Below, piece after piece: positions 11,815 to 29,872 of a stretch of 64,000 bases of DNA. The DNA comes from Amoebidium appalachense (Eukaryota; Ichthyosporea). The position numbers and the translations under genes are program-made. The stretch is taken from contig CAVNZM010000007.1 in NCBI GenBank assembly GCA_963693365.1, positions 1,488,001 through 1,552,000 of the forward strand. Reading direction: 5' to 3'. The notes beneath the pieces were generated by a model. The model did not search any database and was not told the DNA's origin. It was given only the letters and a program-made list of their open reading frames with translations. The number at the start of each line of letters is the position of its first letter. Position 1 is the first letter of the stretch.

Positions 11815-11820
11815 AATAAA
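11815..11820 (+). terminator. Poly(A) signal AATAAA of the secreted-protein gene
   Basis: AATAAA about 395 bp after the stop codon, in AT-rich sequence and before the next repeat block. Confidence 0.5.
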
Positions 11821-12075
11821 AATATCTGTGAATGATTTCATGTGCCACCGTTGAGTAACTTCGCCAAGTGGAGTGAGTGTGTGCGCGCTGCAATCACACC
11901 ATCACACCACACGCACACATACAACCCCTCCTCCCCCCTCCTCCCCCCTCCCCCCCCCCCCCCCCCCCCAGCCTGCAATATGCTAAATGGAGCGAGCCTC
12001 GGCACGTGCACACAACCACATTCGCACACACATACACATAGCATTACACACACACAAGCACACACATAAACACAC

Positions 12076-12109
<34 letters not shown>

Positions 12110-13208
12110 ACGGCTCTCCCCGTGCTCCTCAGCATATCAATGGCAAGTTGAACCACCACGTTTGATAGCACATAGGAACCAAGCTTGTTTTTAATGGGGA
12201 TTCTGAAAGAGAGCACAACTGAGTCTCGACGATGAAGGTAGCCAGTTTCTGATACATTTATCCACGTACGCACTTACAAATCACTGAGGTCCAGGCCTGG
12301 GCATGCACAGATGCGGAAGCCCCCGTACAACTTTTGTAGTCAGAGATATGGTGCTACTAATGCATGCGTGTTGTTTCGGACCACCGTGAGGCGTGCCCAA
12401 GCTATTCCAAAGCGGCTCGTGTGCTTGGTGCCATTGAATGTGTGGGTAATGAAAAGACCCCTTCCCCCCTTTCTCCATCCCCCCCCCCCCCCCCCCCCCC
12501 CCTTTCCCCTCACTCTCAGCATGTTTCTCTTGCTCCCTCTCCCTCTCGCTTGCTCTTGCTACCTCCCTCTCTCCCCCACTCCCCCCCCCCACACACACAC
12601 CTGCCCCTCGGTCTCTCTGGCTCCCTGCCCTAGCTCTCCCTCTATATCTCTCTCCCTCCCTCCCCCCCCTCCCCCCTCCCCCTCCCACACACAGCACACA
12701 CACACACACTCCTCTCTCTCTCCCCCCCCCCCCCCTCCTCTCTCTCCCCTCCCCCTCCCCCTCTCTTTCTCTCACTGTCTGTCCAGCGCTCTATTTCTCA
12801 CTCGCTCTCCCTCCCTCCCTCTTCTCTCCCCCCCCCTTCCCCCCTCTCCCCTCCCCCCCCCCCTTCCCTGACCGACGCACACTGGTACTCTCTATCAATC
12901 TATCTCCATCCAATTACCTCTTTCCATCTCATCTCTCTCTCTGGCCTACCCCCCCCTTCCTTCCCCTTCCCCCACTTCCCTCTGTACCTCCCCCTCCCCT
13001 CCACACCCCCGCCCCCAGACCCCTTAACCCCCCCCCCCCCTCCCCCCCGGTCTCTCAATCCCCCCTTTCCCACCCTTCTCACAGTTTCCCAGAAGTATTT
13101 CTTCTGTATTTCTCTTTTTCCTTCCCCCCCCCCCCCCCCCCCCCCCCTTTTTTTTTTTTCTTTTTCTTTCTTTTTTTTTTTTTTTTTTTGCCCCGGGGAA
13201 GAGGGGGA

Positions 13209-13243
<35 letters not shown>

Positions 13244-14729
13244 GGAGGGGAGGGGAGGGGAGGCTCAGCGGGCTCAGTGGTGTTCAGTGGCATGGTTGGC
13301 AATTTTTTTTCGTATGTGTATAGGGGGGGGGGGGGGGGGGGGGGGGGGTTCAAAAAGGGGGGGGGGGGGGGGGGAGTAATATTTGTGGCTGTTCCGGCCA
13401 CCCTATGTCGGTATGCCTGTGTTGAGCCGCTGGGATTGCGTGAACTTCTTCCCTCTCGCCTGAAATGTACGGTGAATGTTTCTGTGTGTGTGTGTGTGTG
13501 GTGTGTATGTGCAACATCTGTGCACTGGAATGGGCATGTTCTTCGCAGACCGAATGCACTTTGCACGTGTGTGTGTGTGTAGGGAGGTTGAGTTTTGCCG
13601 TCCTTTATTACCATCTTTTTGTTTCGTTTGAGGGGTGGGGGGAGGGGGGGGAGGGGGAGGGAATCTCTCTGACGCTCCGTCTCCACTCTCCCTCCCCCCC
13701 CCCCCCCCCCCTCTCTCTCTGGCTCTCTCTCTTTCTCAGACTCTCTCTCTCTCTTTCTCTTCCTCTCCCCCCCCCCCCCCCCCCCCCCCCCCCGTCTCTC
13801 CCTCTCGCTATCTCTCTCTCTCCCCCCCCTCCTCTCCCCCCCCCCCCCCCCCCTCTCGTTATCTCTCTTACCCCCCCCCCCCCCTCTAACTTCGGTCCCC
13901 TCGCTTTGTCTTTACCTCTCTCTCCCTCTCCCCCCCCTCCCCCCCTCCCCCCCTCCCTCCCTCTCTCTCGGCCTCCCTTTCCCCCTTTTCCCGGCCCCTT
14001 TAATTCCCTTCCACACTGAATCCCCCTCACGTTGTCCTTCTCCTTTCCCGTTCTTTACAACCTCTTTACTTTCCCCTTTTTTCTTTCCCTCCACTCCCTT
14101 TCCTCTCCATGAAGAAATAAATTAGGCTGCAACCTTAACATAGAACATCTCACTGAAGTAAAAGCTGAAACATGACGAAACATACTGAATCTGATTCATC
14201 GAATGCGTTCACGTTAATGGCACAGAGCGCCCCGGCAATCAATGCCTAAGAGCGATATGGCGCAAGTTCTTAAATGTAGTTTTGGTAATTTAAATTGGTT
14301 TACCATCTATATTAGCCTCCACTCGTTACCAAGCTTCACATGTATGTGTTCTGCTAATAAAACAAGAATGTGTGTGCAATTAGTACTAGGTATTTAGTAT
14401 GCAAATCCAGTTTTAAGTCTCTGATCACAACTTTAACCCACAAATCCCTCCGGCACCCAAATGCCTTAAGTCTAAGAAGCAATTCAACAACTCTGAGGCG
14501 CGAAATTCGAACAAGCATGATTGCTGAGGAATCAAGAACAACACTTTCGTGTGCCACGTCAAAAAACCCACGGGAAACACAAACACAGGAATCCGGATCA
14601 TCCAGAGACCTATACATACCAAACAGTAATCCTTTTTTGCGGTCTCCATGCTCATGCCGCCTTCCCCTTGACCCCCCAGTTAAACATGATACCCTTTTAA
14701 CCTACCCCCCCCCCCCTTCCCCCCCCCCC

Positions 14730-14760
<31 letters not shown>

Positions 14761-14905
14761 ACCACCACACCACCCACCCCCAGAGAAGGCACTAACAGCA
14801 ACCAACACCACACGATACACACTAAAATTCCATCGTAGAAAAAAAAACCGGATGACCGTGTACACACCAACCAATCGTCATCAAACCCCCCCCCCCCCCC
14901 CTCCC
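11821..14905. other. Intergenic region rich in C/CT and G runs
   Basis: C-runs at 11950-11969, 12078-12109, 12480-12502 and elsewhere; CT-rich blocks 12530-13080 and 13680-14000; long C- and T-runs at 13124-13190; G-runs at 13208-13242 and 13323-13377. The 14100-14700 stretch is ordinary sequence and probably the 3' UTR and flank of the minus-strand gene ending at 14906. Confidence 0.6.
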
Positions 14906-17434
14906 CTACATCTCCAATGATTGGTCCTCCACATCCACCATGTTTCGTAGCCTCGATCCATTCCTTGGGGCGCTCGTACCCGCCATCCTTCCCTGCCCCT
15001 TCTGTTGATTCCCTGGCCCTGCCTTTGCGGGAGACTTTGTGTTGTTTTTCTTTTGCGCCTGGGGTAATTTGCTCCCCTTGGTCTTCGGGGGCGCATCTAG
15101 TTTCAGCTCCGGCTGTGGGTTAGGCATAGATTGCCCCCTCTCCTGCATAAGCGCGAGTTTTCGTGCGCTCGACGGTGAAGATTTGGGCGATGGTTTGGGG
15201 GACCCCTTCACCTGCGGCACGTTTTCCGTTTCGCCTTCGTCATCCGCGTGTGCCTCGTCTCTCTCTGGTTCGGCCTCCGGGCCGCCGTAATGCTCCGCAT
15301 AGTATTCGTAGTTGAACGGCGTGGAGTAGGATCGCTCATACGACGGCTCAATGTTCCAGTGGAGAGGAATGGAGGAGAGGGTCGGCAGAGAGTTAATGTC
15401 AATATCCTCCATAGAATCCCCCGCAGTGGGCACGGAGTAATCTGAAAGCGTGTAGTCGACACAAATCTGCTCGGCAAGAGCATCAATGTCTGCGTCAGTA
15501 AGGTTAAGCCCGTAAAGGGGAGAAGAAGGCATCTCAATGGTGGCGGTGGGCGACGTAGCCGTTGCGTCATCGCTCGCGCTAAACGCGTAGTGTCCGCTGT
15601 TCAGCCGTTCGAGTTGAGCTGGCTCGTGAGCCGGTTCCTGCTGTGTGGAAATGTCATCGTCCGAGTAGCTGTTGGGGTTGGAGTTGTGCCGCGTGAACGA
15701 GCCCGAGCTCAGAGAATGCGCCAAACGCGACAAAAGAGGACTGCCCGTGGATGACTTAGGCGGGCGCCCACCCTCGCTCTGTGTGTTCATAAGAAGACTT
15801 GTCTTTTCGTTATCGTCCGCGTAGCTCACAGGGTTAGAATTCATCCGGTTGAAACCAGTCGATAGAGCGACGGCGGCTACAGCTGGGGAACGAGGACCAA
15901 ACGCGCCAAAATCCGAAGGCTCTCGGAGGGATGCGGAAGACGGCGCCTGAAAACCGGCCGGAATGCGGACATCCACATTCTCATCCTCATCATCGCAGTT
16001 ATAGCTAAACGGGTTGGAGTTGCAACGAGTGAAACCAGGGGAATTCGCTAGCAGATCCACGGGTGAGATGGGCTTGGGGGAGGGGACTTTCGCTTCGCCT
16101 TCGCACTCTTCCTCTGTGCGGTCGGGGGAAAATTCGTCGTCGGAATCATCGGCGTGATCAATGACATCCGCCGGCACCCTCTTGGTGGCTCTGGATTTCT
16201 TTCCTGCCTTCGTGTTCTTTGCTTGGTTCTTGGCGAGCGCCGCCAATGCGGATGTAGCGCCTGGGGTGATCTGCAAAGGGACCGTGCAGAATGTAAATAT
16301 TAAACAGAAGGCTCATTGCTATATGGTTAAGGTGTCTCCACTTCGTGTCAGAGTGCTAGAAAAAGGGAAACAGGCTCGACAATGTCGTGGTGCCTCTATA
16401 ATTTGCAGTTTTTAAAAGGTTTAGGTAGTTTAAATTTGTTTTTTTTGAAATATCGTGTTAGGAAAACATTTAACTGGGAGACGGTTACTACCATGTATTA
16501 TGCTAAGAGAGTCTGCAGCAAAACAAAATTCGTGTGCACATGCCAGCTGAGCGAGCACTAGCCACCGAATCCTGAGTGTGTGTATGTCACGGTTGACTTG
16601 TTATCTGAATCGACGAGTCAGTGACGAACGTTCGTTTCATAAGTGTGTCTGAAGCTGTCACGGTCTTCCTGACACACCACAAGTGTACTGTGCAAGTCTG
16701 CAAATATGTACACACAATGACTGGAGTGCCTGCAGTGCCCACGTGCCTGCCTATACATAACTGTGGGTGTGCATGATGCGTTACACAGTGCATGTGCACT
16801 GACTAATATTAGTGTACCTTTTCAAGAAAAAATGTCCCAAAAGCCTGCAAAACTTCATCCCGGTTGCACAATGCCATCAGCCTGCTAAGTTTGAAAGGAC
16901 GAGGAATCCGTTGCAGAAGATAAAAATGGGGTATAAATGAATTTGAAAACCCCCTTGGGCTTTGCTTGTTATTGATGTTAGTCAGTAGATCGATGTGGCT
17001 GTAGCCTCCTGTTCATCCATCATCAAACTATGATGATGCTGGCAACATCGCGTTTCAGACTTCTCATAGAATGCGGAAATCATGTTTCACTTCTTAGTTT
17101 GCTTAGCCAAAACCGCAAAATAAAAGTGTAAGTATGCTCAACGGTGTGTTATCGCCAGTGTTGGTCAGTCAATTGGTTTAATCGGAATAGAACTCATATA
17201 GGCATGCCGATCAGATTCACCAAACACTGTTCACAGCAGTCGTTTAACAGCCGTATGCCTTTCGAGATTACACAAAACTGTCCATTTACTAAGAGGAGGG
17301 CGCCAAAATAAACATGGTATGGCTTAGTGATCGCCCACCTGAAAAACTGTCCTGCCTGCAATGCTGTTCTCATCCTTCGAAGGTGCCACCATGCGAGCCT
17401 TGCCCTGCCCCTGCGTTGCAACTGTAGCAGACAT
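14906..17434 (-). CDS. Acidic disordered protein with repeated RxNSNP (14-3-3-like) motifs
   Basis: Exon 1 is 17339-17434: ATG 17434, 32 codons, donor GTGGGC. Exon 2 is 14906-16270: acceptor TTTGCAG, 454 codons plus stop. Both meet in phase 0, giving 486 aa. I recognise no domain. The protein is low in hydrophobic residues, acidic in the middle and basic at the C-terminus. Four related segments occur at about residues 112-124, 172-184, 224-236 and 252-264: FTRCNSNPFSY, FNRMNSNPVSY, FTRHNSNPNSY and LERLNSGHYAF, mostly followed by DD. The first three match R-x-x-S-x-P, the 14-3-3 mode I consensus and a basophilic-kinase site. An amphipathic segment (DADIDALAEQICVDY) lies near residue 300. A phosphorylation-controlled scaffold is inference. 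Confidence 0.8.
16271..17338. other. Intron of the RxNSNP gene
   Basis: A 1,068-nt GT-AG intron on the minus strand, without the C/G homopolymers seen in most other introns of this window. I see no embedded feature. Confidence 0.7.
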
Positions 17435-18772
17435 CTTTGTAGATCTCTATACACACCAAAAGCAGAACCAAAAACTAGTTGTAGGGGTGTCAAAAAAGGA
17501 TAAGGAAGTAGAAGGAACTAATATCTATTTTGAAGTCTTAAAGTAGGTCTACCACTGCGTGAACGAATTGGTGTTTCGTTTGTGAGTGCCTCAACGGGAC
17601 GAGTATCAGTAACCTCACTAACCAGACGTTGTAAGCGGGTATAAGACTGCGTGATAATAAACTAATAAGAATATGTATAGGAAACTCACAACAAGCCACC
17701 AGATTTATCAATTGCGCAATCCTCGAATATTGAAGTTTTGGTAAGAAAAAGTAAGTGCAAACACAAATAGCATACTCATAACTAATTATAAAATTTACTT
17801 TTTCCTATCTTTAAATTGCTGGCTCGTATATGTGGATTACTTAGCACAACTGGCAGCCAAACTGGCGGCCACGCGCGGCACTTTTGTGCTCAGATTGCGT
17901 CCATACGATAACGAAAACAATCCAATCAGTGTCATGCACACTAATGACCATTTTGCCGCGTAGTGATAGGTGTATTCCGCACCACATTAAGAGGACGGTA
18001 AAATGTGAGTGGGCTCATTGCGGCATGCATATGCCCCACCGGGGGCACGCACACACAGAGACGTGCACAGTCACGTCACGTATAGGAGGCGCGCAGAGTG
18101 ACACGCACATACCATGTTTATCCTCCCATCACACTGTTACTAAGACCTGGTTTCCATACAAATTGCTACTATTGTAAATGCGGAGTGACTGTCGTAGGAC
18201 GGTGTGAGAGACAACACGTGCTGCAGTTTGAAAAAGCGGATCCGGTACATGCGTGCACTGCCCTGAGATGATCACAAAGCTGGACTCGTGGCATGCTCAT
18301 ATCTTTGATTCGAGTAAACAGCGTAACCCCCCCCCCCCCCATGCTCATATCTCGACTAAAACGCATAAACGGCAACATCAGCCCTGTTTAATGTGGAAGC
18401 ACAGACCGTCGTTGAATGTTTAGTGCACGATTTGTACACATGCAGGTTCGCATATCAGCGGCGATCTTTCACAAGTGTTTCACTCTGTGTTGTTGTACAT
18501 CAGCAAGACAGAGAGAAAATGATGCCAGGAGTGTGGACAAGGGAAGGGGAAGCGAAGGAAACGAATAGGGGAAGGGGTGGGGGGCGCAGTGGAGGTGGGC
18601 TGGATTCGGTTTGGCTGGGATTTGGAAAGTTTGGTTAGTATACCACGTGTAGCTATTGCCAATGCGTTAAAATGAGCGCAAGAAAGATGCATAGGCCATG
18701 CTTTAAAATGAGCTCAAGAAAGATGCATGGCCGCGGCGGGTTATGCGCCGAAGCCTAGGAGGAGCGGGGGAA

Positions 18773-18818
<46 letters not shown>

Positions 18819-19369
18819 GAGGGCGGGGGGGGGGGGGGGGGGGGGGGGGGGTGTTTACGGCAAACTTCAGCGATTTCGTGTATCTTGGTACAACCACCAG
18901 GTAACCATCAGCTAGCCTATTTCTATTTCGCACGAGGCTTTGGGTGCAAGGGCAACACGCTCCTCGCAACACATGCCTTTCATATATCTATGGCACTGTA
19001 GCCATATGTGGTGAGTACATATGCTGTGTTCTATGTCTCAAACCCAAAAACCCAAATACAACACTCCATATTATGTAAATGCAACCAATACCAGCAGCAT
19101 CTGCTTGCAAAGTCTGAAATACACTGGGCATCAAACTCCCATAAAACAGAAACATCTTCGGCATCAATTGTTTTTCACAAAGCGAAATGCCATGATCATA
19201 AGCTCAACCACTGATTTGCAATTGCTACACATAGTGTGACTGCTGAGGGAAGAGGTAGGGAGGACAATGAGGGAAGGGAGTACGTGAGGAGGTGGAAAGC
19301 TGGATGGAGTGGTTGCGTGTGTGTGTGTGTTTGGGGGGAGGGGGGAGTGGGGGGAGGGGGGAGTGGTAT
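17435..19369. other. Intergenic region with G-run block
   Basis: Mostly ordinary sequence, probably containing the promoter of the minus-strand RxNSNP gene and the 3' flank of the GMF gene. Repeats: C-run 18328-18340, a near-tandem pair of AAAATGAGC-CAAGAAAGATGCAT units at 18670-18727, and G-runs at 18774-18850. Confidence 0.5.
18774..18850. repeat. Interrupted G homopolymer, about 77 bp
   Basis: Runs of about 43 and 25 G separated by GAGAGGGCGG. Confidence 0.9.
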
Positions 19370-24500
<5,131 letters not shown>

Positions 24501-25794
24501 TTTCAAAGCTCGCTGAGTACTGCGGTGTGTTTCTAAGTAGCAATGTTGGGAGTGATCTCGCCGTCCGCCTTGTGTTGTCGGTAAAAACAAGGAGGCCGGG
24601 GTAAAAAAAAAAAAAAAAAAAAAAGCTCTGTGGAAAAAGCCGATTAGCTTTTGATCGCGTCGATCGGCAACAATCGGATCGCGTTCCAACTTCCCGGCCC
24701 ACGGCAGTACATACCTGGGATTCCAGAGATCTGAGAAGGCAGTTTCAGCACCTGCGAATCCAGCCGCGAATCAGAAAGAAAAAGAAAGATAATTTAAAAA
24801 TAAACATCCATTCTTTCTGTAGGGTTGTAATTCTATACAACTGCTTTCTATATGCATGTACACGGTGCATGTACATCAAGGCATCCGGGGAAATATGAGG
24901 CCCCGGAGTTACACTGACTGCTGGAATGTTATGTAGCATACCAAAAATCTTTTTGACCAATAAATTTAGAGATAGCCCTGATTTGTGCATTCCTAGACTA
25001 AAAGGCTGGCCCGCTTTGCAAGCCATGGGAAGGCAGAGCCCCTCAGTGCCGAACATCCAGAAACCCAAGAGAGACGTCGTGGGGGTGTTTTACTGCCTTT
25101 ACGTTATGGCAGAATGAAATGATGTGTACATCGTGACACAGTTTTTTCTAGGTGGGTGATGACTGGTGATGACTACATGAGGCACCAATGGCACATGTTT
25201 TTGGGTCTATCTTCTACGACCAAACATTGTCGCGAGTCCATAAAGCACCAAAAACAGCCAGTATCGAGGAGTTACTCAAGTTACGAGCAAACACATTCCC
25301 TTGATCATGTCTAGATCTTTCCCAGTAAAGCAACTTGCTGCCGCCCAAGGGGTGCGAGATTCAGGATATTGTCACTGATTTTGCAATTGAGTCCTGCAAA
25401 CGTGAAGTCAATCAACCATTGAATGAAAGTGCGCGAATAACTCTACTGGTTTGTACGAACATCCAAACACTTACGCACCAATAACTATCTCTTAGTGCAC
25501 AATCTAGCATCTTCTTTTATTAGTTCAGTTTTTGTGGCTGCTTTTTGATTGTGTGGCACAGCCTGGCAGTCATTCACTGGTAGATAAGGGACCGGGCTTG
25601 GTCACAAATCATTAGACGCACCATGGGGCCACCGGCTTGGAATGGGCTGAGGCCCATAATGAGCAGCCTTATAGCCTTTGGGTGGCTAATATGGTCTGCG
25701 CAAGCACAAATAGGTATGTGTGTGTGTGTGGGGGTGTTTGTGTGTTTGTGTGACACTCTCAAGTTATGCGTGTGTCTCACGGTGTTTGTTCGTT

Positions 25795-25837
<43 letters not shown>

Positions 25838-26570
25838 ATGCGTGGGTGTGTGTGTCACCATCAGAGTGTGCGCGAGCGTCATAGTGCGTGTGGAGTGTGG
25901 TGTGCCGCGGTACTAGTATGGTTACCTATGTGTTTCAGAAGTTGTGGGTGAAGGTTATTCACGATATGTGAGCTCATCTGTCAGATTTCACCAGCGTGAT
26001 GCTATGTTGATGGAGGCTGACAGTGTACGTGTGTCTGAAAGAGTTTGTACACGTTTGCAATTTACGAAGCACACACCTAATACATCTTGCCTGTACAAGT
26101 GTGCACTTTTGTAGTGCCCACAGGCTTTCAACGGTCATATGTGCACATAGCTCTCCGAGGCTTTTTTTTTTTTTTTTTTTTTTTTTTTTGGGTGTGGGTA
26201 AGTTGGGGGGGGGGAGGGGGGGGGGAGTTGGGGTGGGTGGGTGAGGAGGGGGAGGGGGGAGGGGAGGGGAGGGGGGGGGGGAGGGGGGGGCAAGATTTTG
26301 CAAATGAAAGTCACGTGACTGCGTATGCTCCATTGCACTTCTAGAGTATGAACAGAGTATTGGTGCAGTTTGCGAAATCTACAACCCCCCCCCACCCCAA
26401 CCCCACCCCCACCCCCATCCCCTCACCCCCCCCTGTCCCTTCGTCAGCATTCCCCCCACCCCCCGAACCCCCACTGCCCCCGTTGAAAAACGGGTCGGCG
26501 TGCCTATCATGTGCTGTCCGACAGTTTAAATAAGTTGTGGTTTGGAACCACCCGCGACAGCTTGAAATTT

Positions 26571-26752
26571 CTGTGGAGGCATGGGAACGTCCCTTCAATT
26601 ATTAGACTCTGTTCAAGTGTCTCCTGCCTGCCTTTGGGTGAGGAGGGCTTCTGGTCAAAGTTTATATCGTTGTGACTTTTTTGGTTTTGTCTTTTCACGT
26701 CTTCACTTCCATAATTATTACCACATCCCTGTGATACATACATCACCTCCCC
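26571..26752 (+). repeat. Dispersed repeat family A, copy 1 (divergent)
   Basis: Begins GTGGAGGCATGGGAAC, includes CTGTTCAAGTGTCTCCTGCC and ends ATACATACATCACC before a C/CT-rich tract. Related copies: 29709-29872, 40180-40276 (3' part) and 52178-52350. Confidence 0.6.
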
Positions 26753-27434
26753 CCCTCCCCCCTCCTCCCTCCCCCCCTCCCTCCTCCCCTCCCACATCCT
26801 CCCCCCAGAGGGTACCCTTTGAATAGCGTGTGCGAGTCCCCTGCAATTAGACTCAATAATGACACATGCTCTTTGCGTAGTGATTGCGTTACTCAGACAA
26901 GGTTCGTCATAAATGCATTTCAGGCCAACCCTCGCCTCCCCCTGAAATACACGGTTGCAGATCATTGGAATGCGATTCTTGGGAACCACTTGCATGTGCA
27001 AGCATGTGTGTTATGGTGCGTACGTGCATGCATGTTGTGCCAATCTCAGCGTGTTTGCCTGCATTCATGTGTGATTGTTGTATGTGTGGGGAAGGTGCAC
27101 GCACGTATCTCATCTCTGCGCGTGTGTCACTGTGCATGTGCCCGTGTGTGTGTGTGTGTGTGTATGTGTGTGTGTGTGTGTATATGCGCGCGCGCGAGCG
27201 TTCCGGTGTGTGTGTATGGAGGGGGGAGGGGGTGTATGTGTTGCAATATACTGTGTGAATGACATTTTGTATGGGCGTCAGTCATAGTGTTTTAGGTCAA
27301 CATGCACGTGTCTGCGTACACATACCACGAGGCGTATATTAAATATGCACCCATGCACTTGTACGATTGGAAGGCCCGAAGAATTTATTTCCGTGAAATT
27401 CTTGAAGCTATCTACATAGGCCCGGATAATTTAA

Positions 27435-27547
27435 CCCTTCCTAGTTGCACAACCATTCAGTTTGAAACAGGTGAATTTATCCAATTCACCCTTCCTAGTT
27501 GCGCAACCATTCAGTTTGAATTCGTAACAGGTGAATTTATCCAATTC
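27435..27547. repeat. Tandem duplication, about 55-60 bp unit
   Basis: ACCCTTCCTAGTTGC(A/G)CAACC and the following GGTGAATTTATCCAATTCAC occur twice in tandem with small differences (four to five extra bases in the second unit). Confidence 0.9.
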
Positions 27548-27713
27548 ACCTCGGATGACATCCTCTCGGTATTACTCTAGGCCCAAGAAAGTTTTGTGCC
27601 ACAACACAACATCGTGCATGGCATACCACCACCACCACAACACCTGCACCCTATATCCCGAGTGTGGCGATCTCGAACCAGCAATGGGATCTACCTTTGC
27701 CATTTCAGGTGCC

Positions 27714-27744
<31 letters not shown>

Positions 27745-27894
27745 ACCCACCCACCCACCCTTTAGTCCATATGCAGTATCTGATTACTTTCGTATTCGAG
27801 GTGAATGGGTCGAAACACGGGTACTGTGGATCACTCCCCCCCCCCCCCCCCCCCCCTCCCTCCCCCCCCTCTCTCGCCCGGGGGGGGGGGGGAG

Positions 27895-27990
27895 ATGGGC
27901 TACTTTTTGCTTGTGCTTTGCAAAATCCGCATTGTTCTGTCCGTCGTGAATGTGTACGATCGTACCCTCTATTACATTCTTACGTCCTCC
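27895..27990 (+). repeat. Dispersed repeat family B copy
   Basis: GATGGGCTAC, CTTTGCAAAATCCGCATTG and CCGTCGTGAATGTGTACG in order, then a C-run (27992-28011). Confidence 0.65.
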
Positions 27991-28435
27991 TCCCCCCCCC
28001 CCCCCCCCCCCCTCCTCCTCCCCCCCCCCTTCCCCTCCCCCCGCCAATCCCACACACAGAGTTCCGATCGACTCAGTGATCACGATGCCTAGCAACCAAC
28101 ACCATCATAACCTATCACGGTGTGGCAGGCAGTGTGTGCACGCAGAGATGTAATGCAAACACAACGTGCACACACGTAACCTATTTCTACTTCAACGGCA
28201 CGTGTTTGCCTCATAGTGAGTATCTTACACGCCAACCTGGCACGGGTATGGCCGAAATGGTGTTGGCTGTGAGACCTGATGGTGTGTAGTCTCCTCCCCT
28301 CCCTTCCCCCCTCCTCCCCCCCCCTCCCTCCCCCTCCCACACACACATACACGTGCGCGCATGGGCACACACACACACACAAACACACAAACACACACCC
28401 ACAACACATACACACACATAAACACACGTACGTGC

Positions 28436-28468
<33 letters not shown>

Positions 28469-28682
28469 GACACACACACTCACACACACACCACACGTGC
28501 ACACAAGCAGACAGACAGACGCCCACATACAGACGCACACATACACACACGAACCGTGACACACACACACACACACGCACATCCACATAACACACATACA
28601 CACACACACACACACACAAAAAATATATAAAAAAAATAAAAAAACACACACAGACAAACACACATACACACACACCTTGCCG

Positions 28683-28719
<37 letters not shown>

Positions 28720-29708
28720 CCCCCCCCCCCCCCCCCCCCCCCCTCCATTAGGGCCTCTGCTCCTTTTCGTAGGCATGTCAACCCCCCTCGTGGTAGTACA
28801 GTTCAAGATTGTATTGCCAACACAATTTGTGTGATATCTCCTGTTTATACAATCTCTTCATTAATTTTACTTTGTTTTTTATTTTTTTTTTCTCTTTAGT
28901 GATTTTATATTGTTTACCCACTTTTTTTCAACTGTAGTTTAGTCTTCTTGTGTTTGGGTTGGGCTCCCCCCTCCCCACACACACACACCATCTATTGCTT
29001 TCATGACCCCCCTCTCCCTTACCCTTCTCCCCTCATCCATCCTCCCCCGGCCGGATCCCCTTTTCCTTCATCCCCATGTTTGGAATCCCCTTTTGTGTGT
29101 TTGTTGTTGTTGCTATACTCCTCCTGTTCACTACAGGTCTGTTTTGCTCTCTCCAAAGCTTTTATACATACAGCCCCCCCCCCCCCCCAAACAAACAAAA
29201 AAAAAAAAAAAAAAACCATCTCGGAGCAAGCTCCAGAAACAAGAATACTACATCCCGAACCACATGTGAATCAAACTACATTAGTACTCCCCCCCCTCCC
29301 CCCCCCCCCCCCCCCCCCCCTCCCACCCACCCACCCACCCACCGACCCGTCCACTCACCCACTCACCCGCCCACCCCACTCCCCACGCCTCACCCCACAA
29401 TCCTATCCCCTCCCAAACCCCAATCCTCCCCCCCCCCCCCCCCCCCCCTCCCCCCGCCTCCCAAATCCTTGATACCCCACCTCCCACTCCTACAACCTGC
29501 CACTCACCCACCTGCCCACACAGACACACCACTACATTCACCTCCCTCTTTAGGCTAATGCCACCCAACTTATGGTCTTCAATATCCAACCTCCCCTCCC
29601 CCCCCCCCTTCCCCCCTCCCTCCCTCCCCTCCCCCCCCCCCCCCCCAACCCCCCACCGCGCGGGCTGACTTGCCTATCACAAGAGGTTTAAGAGTCGGCC
29701 CCCGTTCT

Positions 29709-29872
29709 TTGGTGGAGGCTTAGGAACCCCTCTGATGATGGGCTCTGTTCAAGTGTCTTCTGTCTGCACGCTTCAATTGTTTGATTTCGGGTTTGACATT
29801 TTTGTAACGTTTTGTAGTTTGTCCTTTTGGTGTCTCCTCCATATTCACCAACCTCGAACACATACATCACCC
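29709..29872 (+). repeat. Dispersed repeat family A, copy 2
   Basis: Landmarks GGTGGAGGCTTAGGAACCCC, GATGATGGGCTCTGTTCAAG, GATTTCGGGTTTGACATTTT, GTGTCTCCTCCATATTC and ACACATACATCACCCC, in that order, then a C-rich tract. Confidence 0.75.

Noticed and set aside
17339-17434. KEN degron or securin relationship for the RxNSNP protein (SKDENS near the N-terminus)
   Set aside because: The sequence is K-D-E-N, not K-E-N, and no destruction box or other securin feature is present.
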